A DNA stretch of 64,000 nt from Bettongia penicillata ogilbyi. Its lineage: Eukaryota; Chordata; Mammalia; Diprotodontia; Potoroidae. The DNA lies in contig JAJHZJ010000531.1 of NCBI GenBank assembly GCA_023548195.1, positions 7,799,900 to 7,863,899 on the forward strand. Reading direction: 5' to 3'. Below are positions 1 to 11,270 of this stretch, one piece after another. The notes under the pieces are model-generated. The model worked only from the letters and a program-made list of their open reading frames with translations. It was not told the origin of the DNA and did not search any database. How positions within the stretch are numbered: position 1 is the stretch's first letter; every line of letters starts with the position of its first letter. A program made the translations under genes and the position numbers.

Positions 1-623
1 CAATTCAATATAGGCTGTACATGTGTAGTTATGCAAAAGACTTCCATAATAATCATGTTGTCAAAGACTAACTATATTTCCCTGTATCGTATCCTGCCCC
101 CCATTTATTCTATTCTCTCTTTTGACCTTGTCCCCAAAAATGTTTACTTCTAATTACTCCCTCCTCCCATTTTCCCTCCCTTCTGTCATCCCTCCTCATA
201 TCCTACTTCTCCCCTACTTTCCTGTAGTGTAACATAGATTTTCATACCAAATTGAGTGTTATTCCCTCTTTAAGCTAAATATGATAAGAGTAATGTGATG
301 AGTAAGCTTCAATTTTTCCCTCTCACTGTCCCCCTTTCCCCTCCCTGCCTTGAGAAAGCTTTTTCTTGTCTGTTTTTGAGAGAGAATTTGCCCCATTCCA
401 TTTCTCCCTTTCTCCTCCCATTATATTCCTCTCTCACCCCTTAATTTTATTATTTTAAATATCATCCCTTCCTGTTCAATTCACCCTGTGCCCTTTGTTT
501 ATATGAATATATTCCCTCCCACTACCCAAATACTGAGAAAAGCCTCAAGAGTTACAGATATTATCTTTCCATGTAGGAATGTAAACAGTTCAATTTTAGA
601 AAGTCCCTTATGATTTCTCTTTT

Positions 624-1736
624 TCATGCTTCTCTTGATTCTTGTGTTTGAAAATCAGATTTTCTACTCATTTCTGGTCTTTTCATCAAGAATGTTTGAA
701 AGTCCTCTATTTCATTGAATGACCATTTTTTTCTCTTGAAGTATTATACTCAGTTTTGCTGGGTAGGTGATTCTTGGTTTTAATCCTAGCTCCTTTGACT
801 TCTGGAATATCATATTTCAAGCCCTTTAATCCCTTGATGTAGAAGCTGCTAGATCTTGTGTTATCCTGATTGTATTTCCACAATACTTGAATTGTTTCTT
901 TCTAGCTACTTGCAATATTTTCTCCTTGACCTGGGAACTCTGGAATTGGGCTACAATATTCCTAGGAGTGTTCCTTTTGAGATCGCTTTCAAGAGGTTAT
1001 TGGTTGATTCTTTCAATACTTATTTTGCCCTCTGGTTCTAGAATGTCAGGGCAGTTTTCCTTGATAATTTCATGGAAGATGATGTCTAGGCTGTTTTTTT
1101 GATCATGGCTTTCAGGTAGTCCCATAATTTTTAAATTGTCTCTCCCGGATCTATTTTCCAGGTCAGTTGTTTTTCTAATGAGATATTTCACATTGTCTTC
1201 TATTTTTTCATTCTTTTGGTATGGTTTTATAATTTCTTGGTTTCTCATAAAGTCATTAGTTTCAATCTGCTCCATTCTAATTTTTAAAGAACTACTTTCT
1301 TCAGTGAGCTTTTGAACCTCCTTTTCCATTTGGCCACTTCTGCTTTTTCAAGCATTCTTCTCCTCATTGGCTTTTGGATCTCTTTTTCCATTTGGGTTAG
1401 TCTATTTTTAAAGGTGTTATTTTCTTCAGCATTTTTTGGGGTTTTCTTTAGCAAGCTGTTGACTTCCTTTTTCCTGATTTTCTTCCATTGCTTTCATTTC
1501 TCTTCCCAATTTTTTCTTCCACCTTCTTACTTGGTTTTCAAAATCCTTTTTGAGCTCTTCCATGGCCTAAGACTATTCCATATTTTTTTTGGAGGTTTGG
1601 ATGTATTAGTCTTGGCTCTTATGTCTTCCTCTGATGGTATGCTTTGTTTTTCCTCATCCAAAAGGATGGAAGAAAATACCTGTTTACCAAGAAAGTAACC
1701 TTTTATAGTCTTATTTTTTTTCCCCTTTTGGGGCAT
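624..1736 (-). pseudogene. HAL1 copy 1 ORF1 relic (L1 ORF1-like RNA-binding protein)
   Basis: The start MPQKGKKNKTIKGYF is at 1736. Pieces of the trimerisation coiled coil, the RRM-like domain (NLKIMGLPESHDQK) and the C-terminal domain (LGLKPRITYPAKLS) follow in order but fall in different frames, with internal stops. The gene ends with TGA at 624-626. In L1 this protein packages element RNA as a chaperone. Several frameshifts make this copy non-functional, and it is clearly older than copies 3 and 4. Confidence 0.85.
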
Positions 1737-2448
1737 TTTCCCAGCCAGTTACTTGACTTTTGAGTCCTTTTTCAAGTTGGGGGTGTACTCTAGTGACCTG
1801 TAAGTTCTCAGTTCCTCCAAGGTAGCACAATCAAAGGAGAGGAGTTTCCTCCTCTCCTGGCCTATGCTCTGTGGTCTATGAGCAACCTCAAGTATTCCTT
1901 TCTTCCCAGGATCTGTGAATAGGATTCTCTCTCTAGAGCTTCCACCAGTTCCACCACACCAGTGCACTTCCTAACCCCAGGACCACTACTCAGAACTGAG
2001 CTGCAGATCTGCTGCTAGATTCCCCCAGGGTCTTTAGGCGGAGGGCTCCGAAAGGGGACTCTAATGCTGCAGTGGCTGCTGCTGTCCTGGGCCATGGGTG
2101 GGGCCAGAAGCCATTCCCCTTTCACCCATGTGAAAGAGCTGTCTTACTGACCTTTGAAGCTGTCTTTGGCATTTGTGGGTTGAGAAATCTTGGAACTGCA
2201 GCTGTTTTACCTGTGATTCTGTGCTGTGAAGCCTGCCCCAGTCCTGTCTGTGTTGTGCTGTGGCTGCACTCAACTCTGAGCCGGTGCGATAGACCTTTCC
2301 TGTCAGCCTTTCATGCTGTCTTGGGCTGGAAATCTCTTTAACTCTGTCATTTTGTGACTTCTGCTGCTCTAGAATTTGTTTAGAGTCTTTTTTTACAGAC
2401 ATTTTATGGACTTTGTGGGTCGAGCTATAGCAGGTCTGTTCTTCTACT

Positions 2449-2460
2449 CCGCCATCTTGG
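2449..2460 (-). promoter_or_regulatory. YY1-type motif near the 5' end of HAL1 copy 1
   Basis: On the element strand the bases read CCAAGATGGCGG about 10 bases from the 5' end. Human L1 has a YY1 site (CAAGATGGC) at the equivalent place, where it helps set the transcription start. Confidence 0.6.
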
Positions 2461-2469
2461 CTCCACCCC

Positions 2470-3280
2470 TTGAAAATCACTGTTTAGAAGAAAGGTACAG
2501 AAAATGAAATTTAAAAATCTAACCAAGCAAGTAGAAGAGGAGAAAAGGGAGATTTTACTTGACTGCTTAACTGAGGAGAAAAAAGTAGAGAAGAAAGAAA
2601 TAACTAGATAAGAACAAGAAAGAGAAAAGAACCAATGAGTTGAGCAAAATCTCAAGATTTGGGAAAAGGGTAACAATTAGAAGTAGGAATTTTTGAAGGT
2701 AAGAGGAAGAGAGTCAGTAGGATTACAATTACCTTAATTATAGATCAAGCTAAAATAATTGAAGAAGCAAAATGTACTGTCTTTACAGAGGAAGAAGAGA
2801 AAATCCTAATTTTTTGGGGGGAGGGGCACCATCAGAGACAAATGGAGTCTTAATGTTATATAAGCCTAATTCTTATAACTTTAAATGTGAATGGATAAAG
2901 CAATTAATAAAACAAAAAAGAGTGAGACTGAATGAGAAAACATAACACCACAGCAAAAAAAACCAAAACAACAAAAACCAAAACAAAATCCCAAACTAAA
3001 ACAAAACAAAAAACGACAAAAAAACCAAAGAAATACAAAGAATAAAAATGAAGGCTAAGAAATAATTTTACTAAGCATCAAAGCAAATCCAAAAAAGCAA
3101 GAATTGTAATCATGCTGTTGTTTGTCTTTTCAGCCAAGCATTCCAGACATTCCAAACACAAGAAGTGATAAACAGGGAAACTTAGATTATGCTGATAGAA
3201 ACTATATACATACAACAATTATCGATACTATTAAGACTCCAAATGCCTTAGCATATAAATTTATAAAGGAAGAAATTTTT
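2470..3280. other. Non-genic, A-rich, probably old LINE-derived
   Basis: No gene is visible. About 2940-3060 is extremely A-rich (CAAAAC/ACAAAA-type runs). The stretch near 2876-2900 encodes a short ITLNVNG-like string resembling the start of an L1 ORF2 endonuclease, but stops surround it. I could not assign a family. Confidence 0.3.
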
Positions 3281-3660
3281 TACAGCAGATTTCTCTGATA
3301 AAACCTCTCATTTTTCAAATATATAGAGAACTGAACCAAATTTATAAAAATCAAGAGCCATTTTCCAGTTGATAAATGGTCAAAGGATATGATCAGGCAG
3401 TTTTCAGAAGAAGTCAGCTGTCAATATGAAAAAATATTCTAAAACACTGATAAAGAAATGCAAATTAAAACACTTCTAAGGCACCATTTCACATTTATCA
3501 GATTGGCTTGTGACAGAAGAGGAAAATGACAAACACTTGAGGGTGTAGAAAAATAGATACACTGTTAGACAACAATTTGGAATTATGTAGTAAGGGCTAT
3601 AAATCTGTGCATACTCTTGGACCCAGCGATACCATTACTAGGTCTGTATCTCAAAGAAGA
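3281..3660 (+). mobile_element. L1 ORF2 3' end fragment
   Basis: This matches the 3' part of marsupial L1 ORF2 and its 3' UTR, with the recurring phrases TTGATAAATGGTCAAAGGAT and GGACCCAGCGATACCATTAC. It is degraded, with small deletions and no open frame. Confidence 0.7.
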
Positions 3661-3904
3661 AGCCAGAAGCCAGATTGTAGAGAGTCAGAATAGCTTGCCC
3701 AAATTGGGAAAAACAAAACAAAACAAAAATAACCAGAAACTTAGTGCTAGGGGTTTCTTATTCATTATAGGTAGAATTGCAAACTAGTAGAATCTTTTTG
3801 TAAAGAAATCTTGCAGTATGTAGGGACTAAGAATAAAATTCTTTTGAAAAAGTATAGCTTTTACTCTTGGGAATATGTGTCCTAATGCTGTCATCAATGA
3901 ATAA

Positions 3905-4045
3905 AAGCTATCTGTTCAACGATTTTTATAGCAGAATATTTTTAATTGAAAAAAATTGGAAGTACCCTAAAATATTCAGTAGCAGGGGAATGGTTAAATA
4001 AAATTATGGTATATTAGTATATAGTGAATAATGTAATTAAGATTG
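3905..4045 (+). mobile_element. L1 3' fragment
   Basis: A further L1 3'-end piece (TTTTTATAGCAGAATATTTT, then AATTGGAAGTACC and GGGGAATGGTTAAATAAA) lies just right of the previous fragment. It may be the same insertion, interrupted. Confidence 0.5.
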
Positions 4046-4082
4046 AGAAATATAAGAATCACAAATTTAGACATACAAAACA

Positions 4083-4198
4083 ATGAAACTTGGGGCTGGA
4101 AGGGGTTGTGACTTTTCCAAAACCACAAAGATAGTAAGTGGCAGCACTGGCATTTCAAACTCAGACCTTTTGACTCCAAAAACACTGTTCTTTACACA
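4083..4198 (+). repeat. MIR-like SINE fragment
   Basis: Contains CACAAAGATAGTAAGTGGCA and CTTTTGACTCCAAAAACACT, the conserved middle and 3' portion of an old mammalian SINE-type repeat of the ACAGCTAGTAAGTGGCAGAG class. Confidence 0.55.
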
Positions 4199-4199
4199 T

Positions 4200-5330
4200 G
4201 TGACTCCCATCTGGGGATAGAAATGGGCTAAAACAGAATTATTTCAATTCAGTTAAGCAAACATGTATTAAGTTCATACTCTGTAAGATACTTGCTAAAT
4301 CCTTAACATACAAAAATATTTTCTTGCATGTATGCTTTTCCTCCACATCTTTTATTTTTTTTCCTTTGGAAAAAAAACCCAATGACTTTTTTTTTCTTTT
4401 TACATACATTCATTTCCAATATGCCCCCCCCTTTTTTTCTCAGTAAGCCTCCTTTTGCCTAACTTCTTCCTCTTTTCCAGGCCCACGGTTTCTCTAAAAG
4501 CTTTATTTCTGTATAATTCTATGTCTTCAACATCAGGGTTAGAATTAAGGAGGATTGGTAAAAATATAGTGAAATTTTTAGATGGAAATGAGGTGCGTTA
4601 TAAACTTAGTAAAATAGAAGAGATCATCTAAGTGAAGAGAGTAGGCATGGGATTATGAGTTTGAAAGGATTGGAAATTAGTATTTTGGGGAATATAATGG
4701 GAGGTCAGAGAGCTAAAAGATTTTCCACGCTATAGTAAAGTTAGTATAAATTTTAGCAAAGCCAAAGATGGCATTGTGACTTTTTCTAGCAAGTCTGGGA
4801 AGCCTGAGAGTAGCAATTTTCTAGTATTGGGAACAGTAGATATTTAAGGGAAGGTGAAAGGGTATAGGGTACTATCAAGAAGATTATTGAAATGACTAAC
4901 TGTAAGTCCAGTCTGAGTCAGGAGGCAAGTAAAGTCAGAAAAGTATTGAAGGATTGTTAGAACTGGACATTGAGTTGTAGAGTAGCTTCAGTAGGAATGA
5001 AGCCATAGGAACAGTGAAAGGAGGTTGTGGTTAGAAATTCCAAGTATGGCAATGCTAGTGAGGAGGAGCAGGGGTAACGATGAAGGTAATTGAATCTTGG
5101 TATTGATGTTATCATTGTGGATGCTGAAGTTTCTGAGGATGAGGGAGAATGTAAATTATTTGAGAACAGAGACTGTCTCATTTTTGTACCCACCATTGCT
5201 TAGCATGTAGTGGATGTTGGTTGAGTAATGATGGAAGATGGGGTAGAGAAGATGATGTTGAACCCAGATACTGAGGTCATTGTTTTTGCTTTGCTGATTC
5301 TAATTTCTCCTCTCTCTCCCAGAACCTTAC
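4200..5330. other. No gene recognised
   Basis: There is a short degraded TAAGTGCCTACTATGTGC-type repeat near 4240-4320, then T-rich runs to about 4440. Purine-rich low-information sequence with many small direct similarities (AGGAGG, GAATG) follows. Short open frames here have no recognisable domain. Confidence 0.35.
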
Positions 5331-5399
5331 TGCCACACAATTTGTCTCAAGGCATAGTTTGGAAGATGCTGAACTAAAATTTTCTCATTGTAGATATGA

Positions 5400-5872
5400 T
5401 AAAATAACAACTCCTTAACCCTTGCATTTAGGGCCCTTTAAAACTTGACTCATACTTACCTTTCCATCCCTTTGTGTACTATATATTGGAGACAAACTAG
5501 ACTGTCTTCTGTTCTATAAACTCTACATGCCATCTTCTCCTTTTATGCAGTCAAAACTATCCTCTCCTTTCAAGGGTTAGTTCAACTCCAGAAAGCACCC
5601 TTGAATTTCCCCCACCTCCTCCAAAAGAATATTTTCTCCCTCTTTTGCATTTTCCTACAACACTTTGGATCTCTCTTTTACCCACACCATTTTTTACCTT
5701 ATATCAAACTTATCTGTATGAGAGGTAACCATTCTCCCTTTTTCCTCTCCTCTTCCCTCAACTTTTTGAGAGCAGGGCATATTGGCCTTTTATATTTTTT
5801 TACTACCAATGCCTGTCACAGTGCATTGGGCACAGTAGGTGCTTTATAAATGTTTCTTGGATTTGCTGTATC
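5400..5872 (+). mobile_element. L2-type LINE 3' UTR
   Basis: A characteristic L2 3' end: CTTCAAGACTCAGTTCAA-like text, pyrimidine-rich middle, then TTTGAGAGCAGGGCAT and CACAGTAGGTGCTTTATAAA. The end matches the L2 pattern 'agtaggtgcttaataaatg'. Confidence 0.65.
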
Positions 5873-5875
5873 AGA

Positions 5876-7260
5876 CGATGATAGAATGAAGATAGATAAA
5901 ATAAAGATGATAAAGATAGAATTGTTTGCCTGAACATGCTTAACAGTTTTTGACTTTGCAGCTTTCTAGTTTATTGCAACATTAAGTGTTAATATGTGGA
6001 AAATATTTATATAAATTATCTTGTTACATAATTAAGGTACTAAAGACAAATTTGTAAATACCTTTTTATGACTGGTACATTTTGTTTATGGCAAAAGCAA
6101 ATAATTCTGGGTGCTCATACCCATGTGAGCCCAGGCAGTCAGCTTCTCCCTGTCCTGTCCCACTTACTGGCATCTCTCAGCCCTTAGAGGTGGTTCTGGG
6201 AACCTGATTATGAAATCTGCCACAGCTTGTCAGAATTGTTTTTTTTTTCTTCTGAGGGCCATTTGAATTACTGGGGTTCTTTTACCTCCTTGCTTGCTCA
6301 TCAGTGGAGTGTGATCATAGGAACTTACTTCTAAAACTGATTATTCTGCAAGATAGGTGGAAAAAAAATAGTAAATGCTTTCACAAACAAATTACCTGAA
6401 AAATAATTCCAAAAAACTTGAAACCTATGAAGAGCATACATAATTATACTTGGCTAAATGGCATTGTTGAGGAAGGGAGTCTTCTGATTAAATGAAGATA
6501 GTGAAATTTCTTTTGAAAATGCCCAGGGAAACATTTGGTAGGGATTTGCTAATCCAGATGTTATTCAGAATTCTGTCTGGTACATTCATTGTTCAGGACT
6601 AGTTTTAGAAATACGTTATTTTTACTGACCATCAATCTTCATTTTCAAAACAGATTATTATCCTGTGTCAATACCCAGGTTCCCCTGTGGCATCAACTCC
6701 CAAGGATCTTCTTGTTCCTATGTGAAAGTGTAAATGGCTGGGGGAAAGTGGGAGAAGGAGACTTCAGTTTTTTAAAGTGAAATGTTGTAAACAGAAGTTC
6801 ATAGAGCTAGTCTGTGGATGAGGAGAGACCACCTATAACTTTGAAATGTTTATTTTGAGTCCTTCGTTGGTGTTCAAGAATGGTAAAACTGTGTGATATA
6901 CAGACTGAGGGAGGGGAAGATCTGAAAAGGCCTCACGTAGGAGGTAGCAATTAAAATCTCTTCACATGGTAGTGGAGTTCGCTTGTGCACTTGAAGCATC
7001 TGTACTTTGTTTAGTAGTAGCGATTTTCATTTCAGTCTTCTAGTTCTGCTTGCCTGTTCTCAATATATTCTCCATTTCCACAATTTCTATTCTCCTACAA
7101 TATCCTCAGGCCACCAGCCAATCAAATGTATTCAATTAAGCTACTGTTACATTCCGTAGAAGTTTATTAGAGATTAGCAGTGACTTTTGAGGGGCTTTCA
7201 TTGGTCCTTTGTACAATTGCAAGGCCAAGATCTTGCGGAAAAAGTTTTAGCTAAAAAGAC
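5876..7260. other. Unique AT-rich DNA, nothing recognised
   Basis: Scanning both strands shows no conserved coding string, no repeat I can name, and only short random open frames. Confidence 0.35.
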
Positions 7261-7269
7261 ATTAAAAAG

Positions 7270-7415
7270 CAAATATGTTGCGAAATAGACCTATTATTAG
7301 TGGTGTGATCTTGGACAAAATACCTGTGAACCTCAGTTCTTCATCTGTAAAAAAGAAAACATTGGTCTAGATGTATGCCAAGATCATTTTGTACCTCAAA
7401 TTTTATGGTTCTTAG
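7270..7415 (+). repeat. MIR-like SINE fragment
   Basis: Reads as a diverged tRNA-headed SINE middle: GTGGTGTGATCTTGGACAAA, then CCTCAGTTCTTCATCTGTAA. It lies just upstream of the Mar1-type insertion. Confidence 0.5.
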
Positions 7416-7427
7416 CTTGAGAAATGA

Positions 7428-7671
7428 GCAGCTAGGTGATGAAGTGGATAGAGTGCTGGGCCTGGATGGAGTCTGGAAGATTCATTTGAGTTTAAATGTG
7501 GCCTCAGGCACTTACTAGCTGTGTGATACTGGGCAAATCACTTCACCCTGTTTGCCTCAGTTTCCTCATCTGTAAAATGAGCTGGAGAAGAAAATGGCAA
7601 ACTACTCTAGTGAAAACCCCAAAAGAGGTCATGAAGAATTAGACATGACTGAAAAACCACCGAACAGAAGT
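7428..7671 (+). mobile_element. Mar1-type SINE with RTE-like tail
   Basis: A tRNA-derived head (GAGCAGCTAGGTGATGAAGT...) carries the region CACTTACTAGCTGTGTGA. The 3' part then reads GGTCATGAAGAATTAGACAT followed by GACTGAAA, which is the BovB/RTE-type tail. An 11-bp direct repeat TTGAGAAATGA flanks it (7417-7427 and 7672-7682). Confidence 0.85.
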
Positions 7672-7884
7672 TTGAGAAATGATAGGCATTTGGAAATTAA
7701 AGTTTGATTGGTCTGTGTGAAATCAGAAGTTCTGAAAAGCAGTGTGGCAATTGAGAGTTACTTGTTTAAGTAATTTTTTAAAAGGCAGTAATAAATATGT
7801 AAATAGGAAGTTTCTCAAAATTTTTATCAGAATAAACCAAGAGTTAATAGTTCTTTGTCAGGGTGAAGGTTTTATTCTTCCTTC

Positions 7885-8095
7885 ATGTTCCATCTTTGGC
7901 TCTGTTGCATCTGAAACGCCCTCTCCCCCCAGCTTTCTTTGGCGGATTGTCTTCCCCTAATAGATTGATCTTTGAGGAGCTGGCAGTGGCTTCCTCATGT
8001 TTGTGTTTGCAGCACTTAGCACAGTGTGTGGCACACAGTAGGCACAATAGGTGCTTAATAAATGTTTATTGAATTATTAATGTGAATAAATTAAT
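7885..8095 (+). mobile_element. L2-type LINE 3' end
   Basis: Ends with GCACTTAGCACAGTGTGTGG and AATAGGTGCTTAATAAATGT, then TTTATTGAATTATTAATG, the usual L2 terminus. Confidence 0.65.
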
Positions 8096-8103
8096 GAATA
8101 AAT

Positions 8104-8215
8104 CAATAAGGAATTTATCAAGTGCCTGCAGTGTTATACACTATGCTAAGTGAGACAGCCCCTGCTCTCAAGGAACTTACATCTCAGTGACAGAGACAAC
8201 GCTTAGAGAAGACTT
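8104..8215 (+). repeat. Ancient interspersed repeat (AAGTGCCTGC...GCTAAG class)
   Basis: Shows TCAAGTGCCTGCAGTGTTAT followed by CTCAAGGAACTTACATCTCA, a pattern shared with at least five other places in this window (15187, 32755, 41100, 49200, 56050). Family name uncertain. Confidence 0.45.
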
Positions 8216-8237
8216 CAAGGCAAGTCCGAAGGTCCCT

Positions 8238-8420
8238 TGGTGTACAGTGGTAAAGGAGATCATTATGATTCGTTTTTATTGTCATTTCCACTGATAAAAT
8301 CTTATCAGTTTCTTGTGCTGAACCTTTTTGCACACTAGGCAGTGCCAAGGATTTTGGTGGCAAGAACTTTCTGTCCTGAGTCTTTAATAGACGTGACTAT
8401 GTCATCTGCAAGGCTGAATC
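8238..8420 (-). pseudogene. Y-box binding protein retropseudogene fragment (YBX3-like cold-shock domain)
   Basis: On the - strand, 8370-8341 encodes KVLATKILGT, which matches the residues leading into the cold-shock domain of vertebrate Y-box proteins. YBX3 has KVLATKVLGT and YBX1 has KVIATKVLGT. After a short insertion, 8329-8276 reads KRFSTRN**DFISGNDNK, aligning residue for residue with KWFNVRNGYGFINRNDTK (9 of 18 identical, including the RNP-1 F and I positions). A further piece near 8261-8241 reads DLLYHCT against DVFVHQT. Stops and frame changes show it is dead. The cold-shock domain binds single-stranded nucleic acid in intact proteins. No introns interrupt the matched stretch, but it is too short to prove retroposition. 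The match was made by eye; YBX3 over YBX1 rests on one residue. Confidence 0.55.
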
Positions 8421-8770
8421 TCCACAGCTGCTTCCCAGTTTGGCTGAAGTATTGCTATTCCAAAGTTTCTTGGACTCCAGGACAGGTTTTGAGGAAAGGT
8501 GGTGGTCAAGATGGTGGTGGTGCTGGTGGTTTGACTTTCTTGGCATGGCTGCCTTGCCTGCCAGACTTGCCCTGTGGGGCGATTGGTTGTGGTTGGTTGG
8601 CCATTGGTTGGTAGGGATTTCCACCCTTTTCTCCACAGAAATGTTCACACCGCCTTCAAGTTTTATGTGTCAGCAGGTCCTTGGAATGACCACAAGTTCT
8701 AAGACTCCTAATTTCTATTTTTTGACTGCAATTTTACTTGGGTAAAGTATTTCTCATACTTGTTTCTAAA
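8421..8770. other. GC-richer unique segment beside the Y-box relic
   Basis: This contains a run of GGTGGT/GGTGCTGGT codon-like repeats at about 8500-8530 (ACC repeats on the - strand). The - strand reads TTSTTTILTTTFPQNL in one frame, loosely like the Thr-rich N-terminus of YBX3. The segment may be the rest of the same pseudogene, but that is weak. Otherwise nothing is recognised. Confidence 0.3.
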
Positions 8771-9109
8771 GCTTAATTCCTTCCCTTCTCCCCACTGCCC
8801 CAAGCAATTTTGAAGGCTTAATTAGGCAGTTTTTGAGTGTATTGTCCATTTTGGTCTTATGGGCTCCCTCCATTTTTTGTGTGTAACTTCTGGGTTCCAA
8901 AAACCTGAGTGCATATTGAAGTAATGACATTAGCCAACATGTTATTGTTGCTATTGTCCTCTTGAGAAAAATAACAATATGGCAGAGTACTTTAGTATTC
9001 ATTGTTCATATGGTTCATAGTGATTAATGGCAAGTTTATACTTTTTTCTGTCTGTAATTGCATAGAACACTTATATATCAGGTAAAGTTTCAAGACATAT
9101 AATCACAGA

Positions 9110-9500
9110 TACTTACAGTATTAAAATGGAAAAGACCTTAGAGATTATTTGCTTCAAGAGGTCTTAAACCTTTTTTTGTCATGGACTCCTTTGGCAGTCA
9201 TGTAAAGCCTGTGGACTCTAAACCCCCTTTTAGAATGCTTTTTTAAAAAATCACAATCTAAAGAATGCTAACTTTCAGTTCAAGGTTAGTGAAAATTAAA
9301 GTATATTTTTTCTTCCATCCAAATTCATGGATCTATAAATTTTATCCCTGAACCTCAGGCTAACAATCTCTTTTAGTCCCACTCCCTCATTTGACATGTA
9401 AAAGAGGTCAAGTGACTTATCCAAGGTCACATAGGTGATACGTAGCAGAGATGAGATTTAAACCTAGGTTTTCTGGTTCCTAATCCTTCCTTTTTCATTA
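9110..9500 (+). repeat. MIR-like SINE split by a small DNA transposon
   Basis: The left part (9115-9157, AAAGACCTTAGAGATTATTT) and the right part (9346-9500, AAGTGACTTATCCAAGGTCA, then GAACCTAGGTTTTCTGGTTC-like text) are consecutive segments of one old SINE. The 9158-9345 element interrupts them. Confidence 0.55.
9158..9345 (-). mobile_element. Small hAT-like element (GGTTCTTAAC termini), copy 1
   Basis: Begins AGGTCTTAAACC and holds TCATGGACTCCTTTGGCAGT and TTCATGGATC. These are parts of a short non-autonomous DNA element whose ends are GGGGTTCTTAACC-type inverted repeats. Related copies lie at 18170 and 38517. Confidence 0.45.
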
Positions 9501-10440
9501 CACTTTGGCGTTTTACAATTTCCACCTTTATATTTTGATACATGTTGGTCTTCTTTTTAAGGTCTCTTTTTAACTGATCAGAAAAGTATTTTGCTGGGTG
9601 GAGGAGGGTGGGGAGGAGGCAAATGGAGGTTAAGAGAGGGGCTAGGGCTACAATTTCATTGGCATAGTGAACCGTCTTGTTAGGAAATTCCCTCAACCAA
9701 TGCAGGTCGGGCCCCTTCTCTGACAATCAGAATCTTATCGTTTCTTAGAGCTCTTTTCTAGGGCTCGTGTGTCACATGCTGAAGTAGACTTGAACCCTTA
9801 AGTCCTTCTGACTTAACTCAGGTCCTAGTTGGCTTTCTGCCACACCATGCTGCTTCTGCCTATTATTTAGGGATATTGAAAGTAACAAGAGTGTATATCC
9901 ACCTTTTAATCCTCTCAATATTAGAGGTCAAAAAAGGGATCATAGTAAAGTGAGGAATGTGTTGTCCTAGTTTTGGAAAACTTAATAGTAAAGAGATGAC
10001 TTATAGTGGGACAAGTAAACTGCAGATTTGATTTTCAAAGAATTTCCAAGGTCAGGGTGATTTTCTACCTGGGCTTGATAGTAAGGAACCGGAATTAGCT
10101 AAGAAATAAATTTATATTCTAATAAACATTAGGGAATAACTAATTTCTCTAAAGCATCATATAACTTGATAACTTTTCCATTTTAGTCTCTTATCTTCTT
10201 TCACATGTTTTCTTGTATTCATAGATAGTACATACATGTAGAAAACTTCCCGGGTTTGCAGTAATTCCCAAGGTAGAAGGATTTAGGGAGATTTAGAGAT
10301 CAGAGTGCACTCTGGATAGAACTCAGTATGGAAAGATACATGACGGTAGGTAAAACAGGAAAGGAGCAAAAGGACCCAGCCCCTGGGATTGGCCAAAGGA
10401 GCAGTGAAGTTGTTACAGTACTGCCCCAGAACTCACACAG
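9500..10440. other. Unique DNA, nothing recognised
   Basis: No conserved coding string or nameable repeat was seen on either strand. Confidence 0.3.
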
Positions 10441-11270
10441 ACATCTCAAATTTGGCATGTCTAAAATAGGTTTCATCATCTTTCCTCCTAAACTCTCCCT
10501 TCTCTTGACTTTTCCTATTTTTCTTTAGTTATCTAGGTTTGCGACCTTGAAACCATCCTCAGCATTTCACACTCTGTGTCTATACACCCTCTGTCCACTG
10601 AATGAATTGCTAAGTCTTGTCTATTCCGACCCTGTAATAGTCCTTTCATTTCTCTCCAATCACATAACTACCACCGTAGTTTAGGCCCTCCTCATCTCTT
10701 ACCTGGACTGTTGCATCCTTGTTCAGTTAGGTAGGTCTCCCTACCTTCCTCCCATTTCTCTCTTTTTCAATTTGTCCTCTGTACAGTTGCCAGATTTATA
10801 TTCCTAAGTACAGGCTTCACCATGTCACTGCCTTGCTTAGGAAGTGTTGGTAATTCTCTAGTGCCTCTATATTACAATTTGACATTGAAAAACTGTCACA
10901 ATCTTATTCTAAACTACTTTTCCAGACTGATTTCAAATTACTTCCTCACATACCGTGTTTTAGCCAAATCTGGCTATTTTTTGTTTCCCTTACACTGCAT
11001 TCTGTGGCTGTTTCTCATGTCTAGAATGCATTTCCTCCTTGCCTCAGCCTCTTGGAATCTCTGGTTCCCTTAAGTGACACCTCATACAGTGGACTTTTTC
11101 AGATTTAGCCCTGTGCCAGGCCCCCACCCCTCTTTGGCTTTCCCCCATCCTCAAAGAAATTATTCTGTATTTATTTTATTTTTATTTATCTCTGTCTGTG
11201 TAGTATCCTCTACATTAGAATATGATAAGTTTCCTTGATGGCAGGAACATTTTCAGTTTTTAATTTCTGG
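10440..11270 (+). mobile_element. L2-type LINE, ORF2 C-terminal remnant and 3' UTR
   Basis: A long diverged L2. CTCATCTCTTACCTGGACTG, CCATGTCACTGCCTTGCTTA, TAGAATGCATTTCCTCCTTG and CTTGATGGCAGGAACATTTT follow one another in the order of the L2 3' third. No frame is open. Confidence 0.65.

Larger units (their letters stand above)
1..2469 (-). mobile_element. HAL1 retrotransposon copy 1, 3' end beyond the window
   Basis: This is an ORF1-only L1 derivative read on the - strand. Its 5' end is at 2469 (element sense: GGGGTGGAGCCAAGATGGCG). The leader covers 2469-1737, the ORF1 relic 1736-624, and a 3' UTR continues past base 1. No ORF2 separates ORF1 from the 3' UTR, and the organisation matches the other copies here. 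The leader lacks the GC-rich monomers of copies 3-5. A microsatellite usually present in the 3' UTR is reduced here. Right flank begins TTGAAAATCACTG, but the matching duplication lies off the left edge. Confidence 0.85.

Noticed and set aside
4957..5196. 79-codon open frame on the - strand
   Set aside because: Ser/Thr/Leu-rich with no recognisable domain, inside unique or old-repeat sequence. Consistent with chance.
7428..7671. Possible tRNA gene from the A/B-box-like text
   Set aside because: It is the tRNA-derived head of a SINE with an RTE-like tail. It has no cloverleaf closing stem, and the same holds for the other SINE heads.
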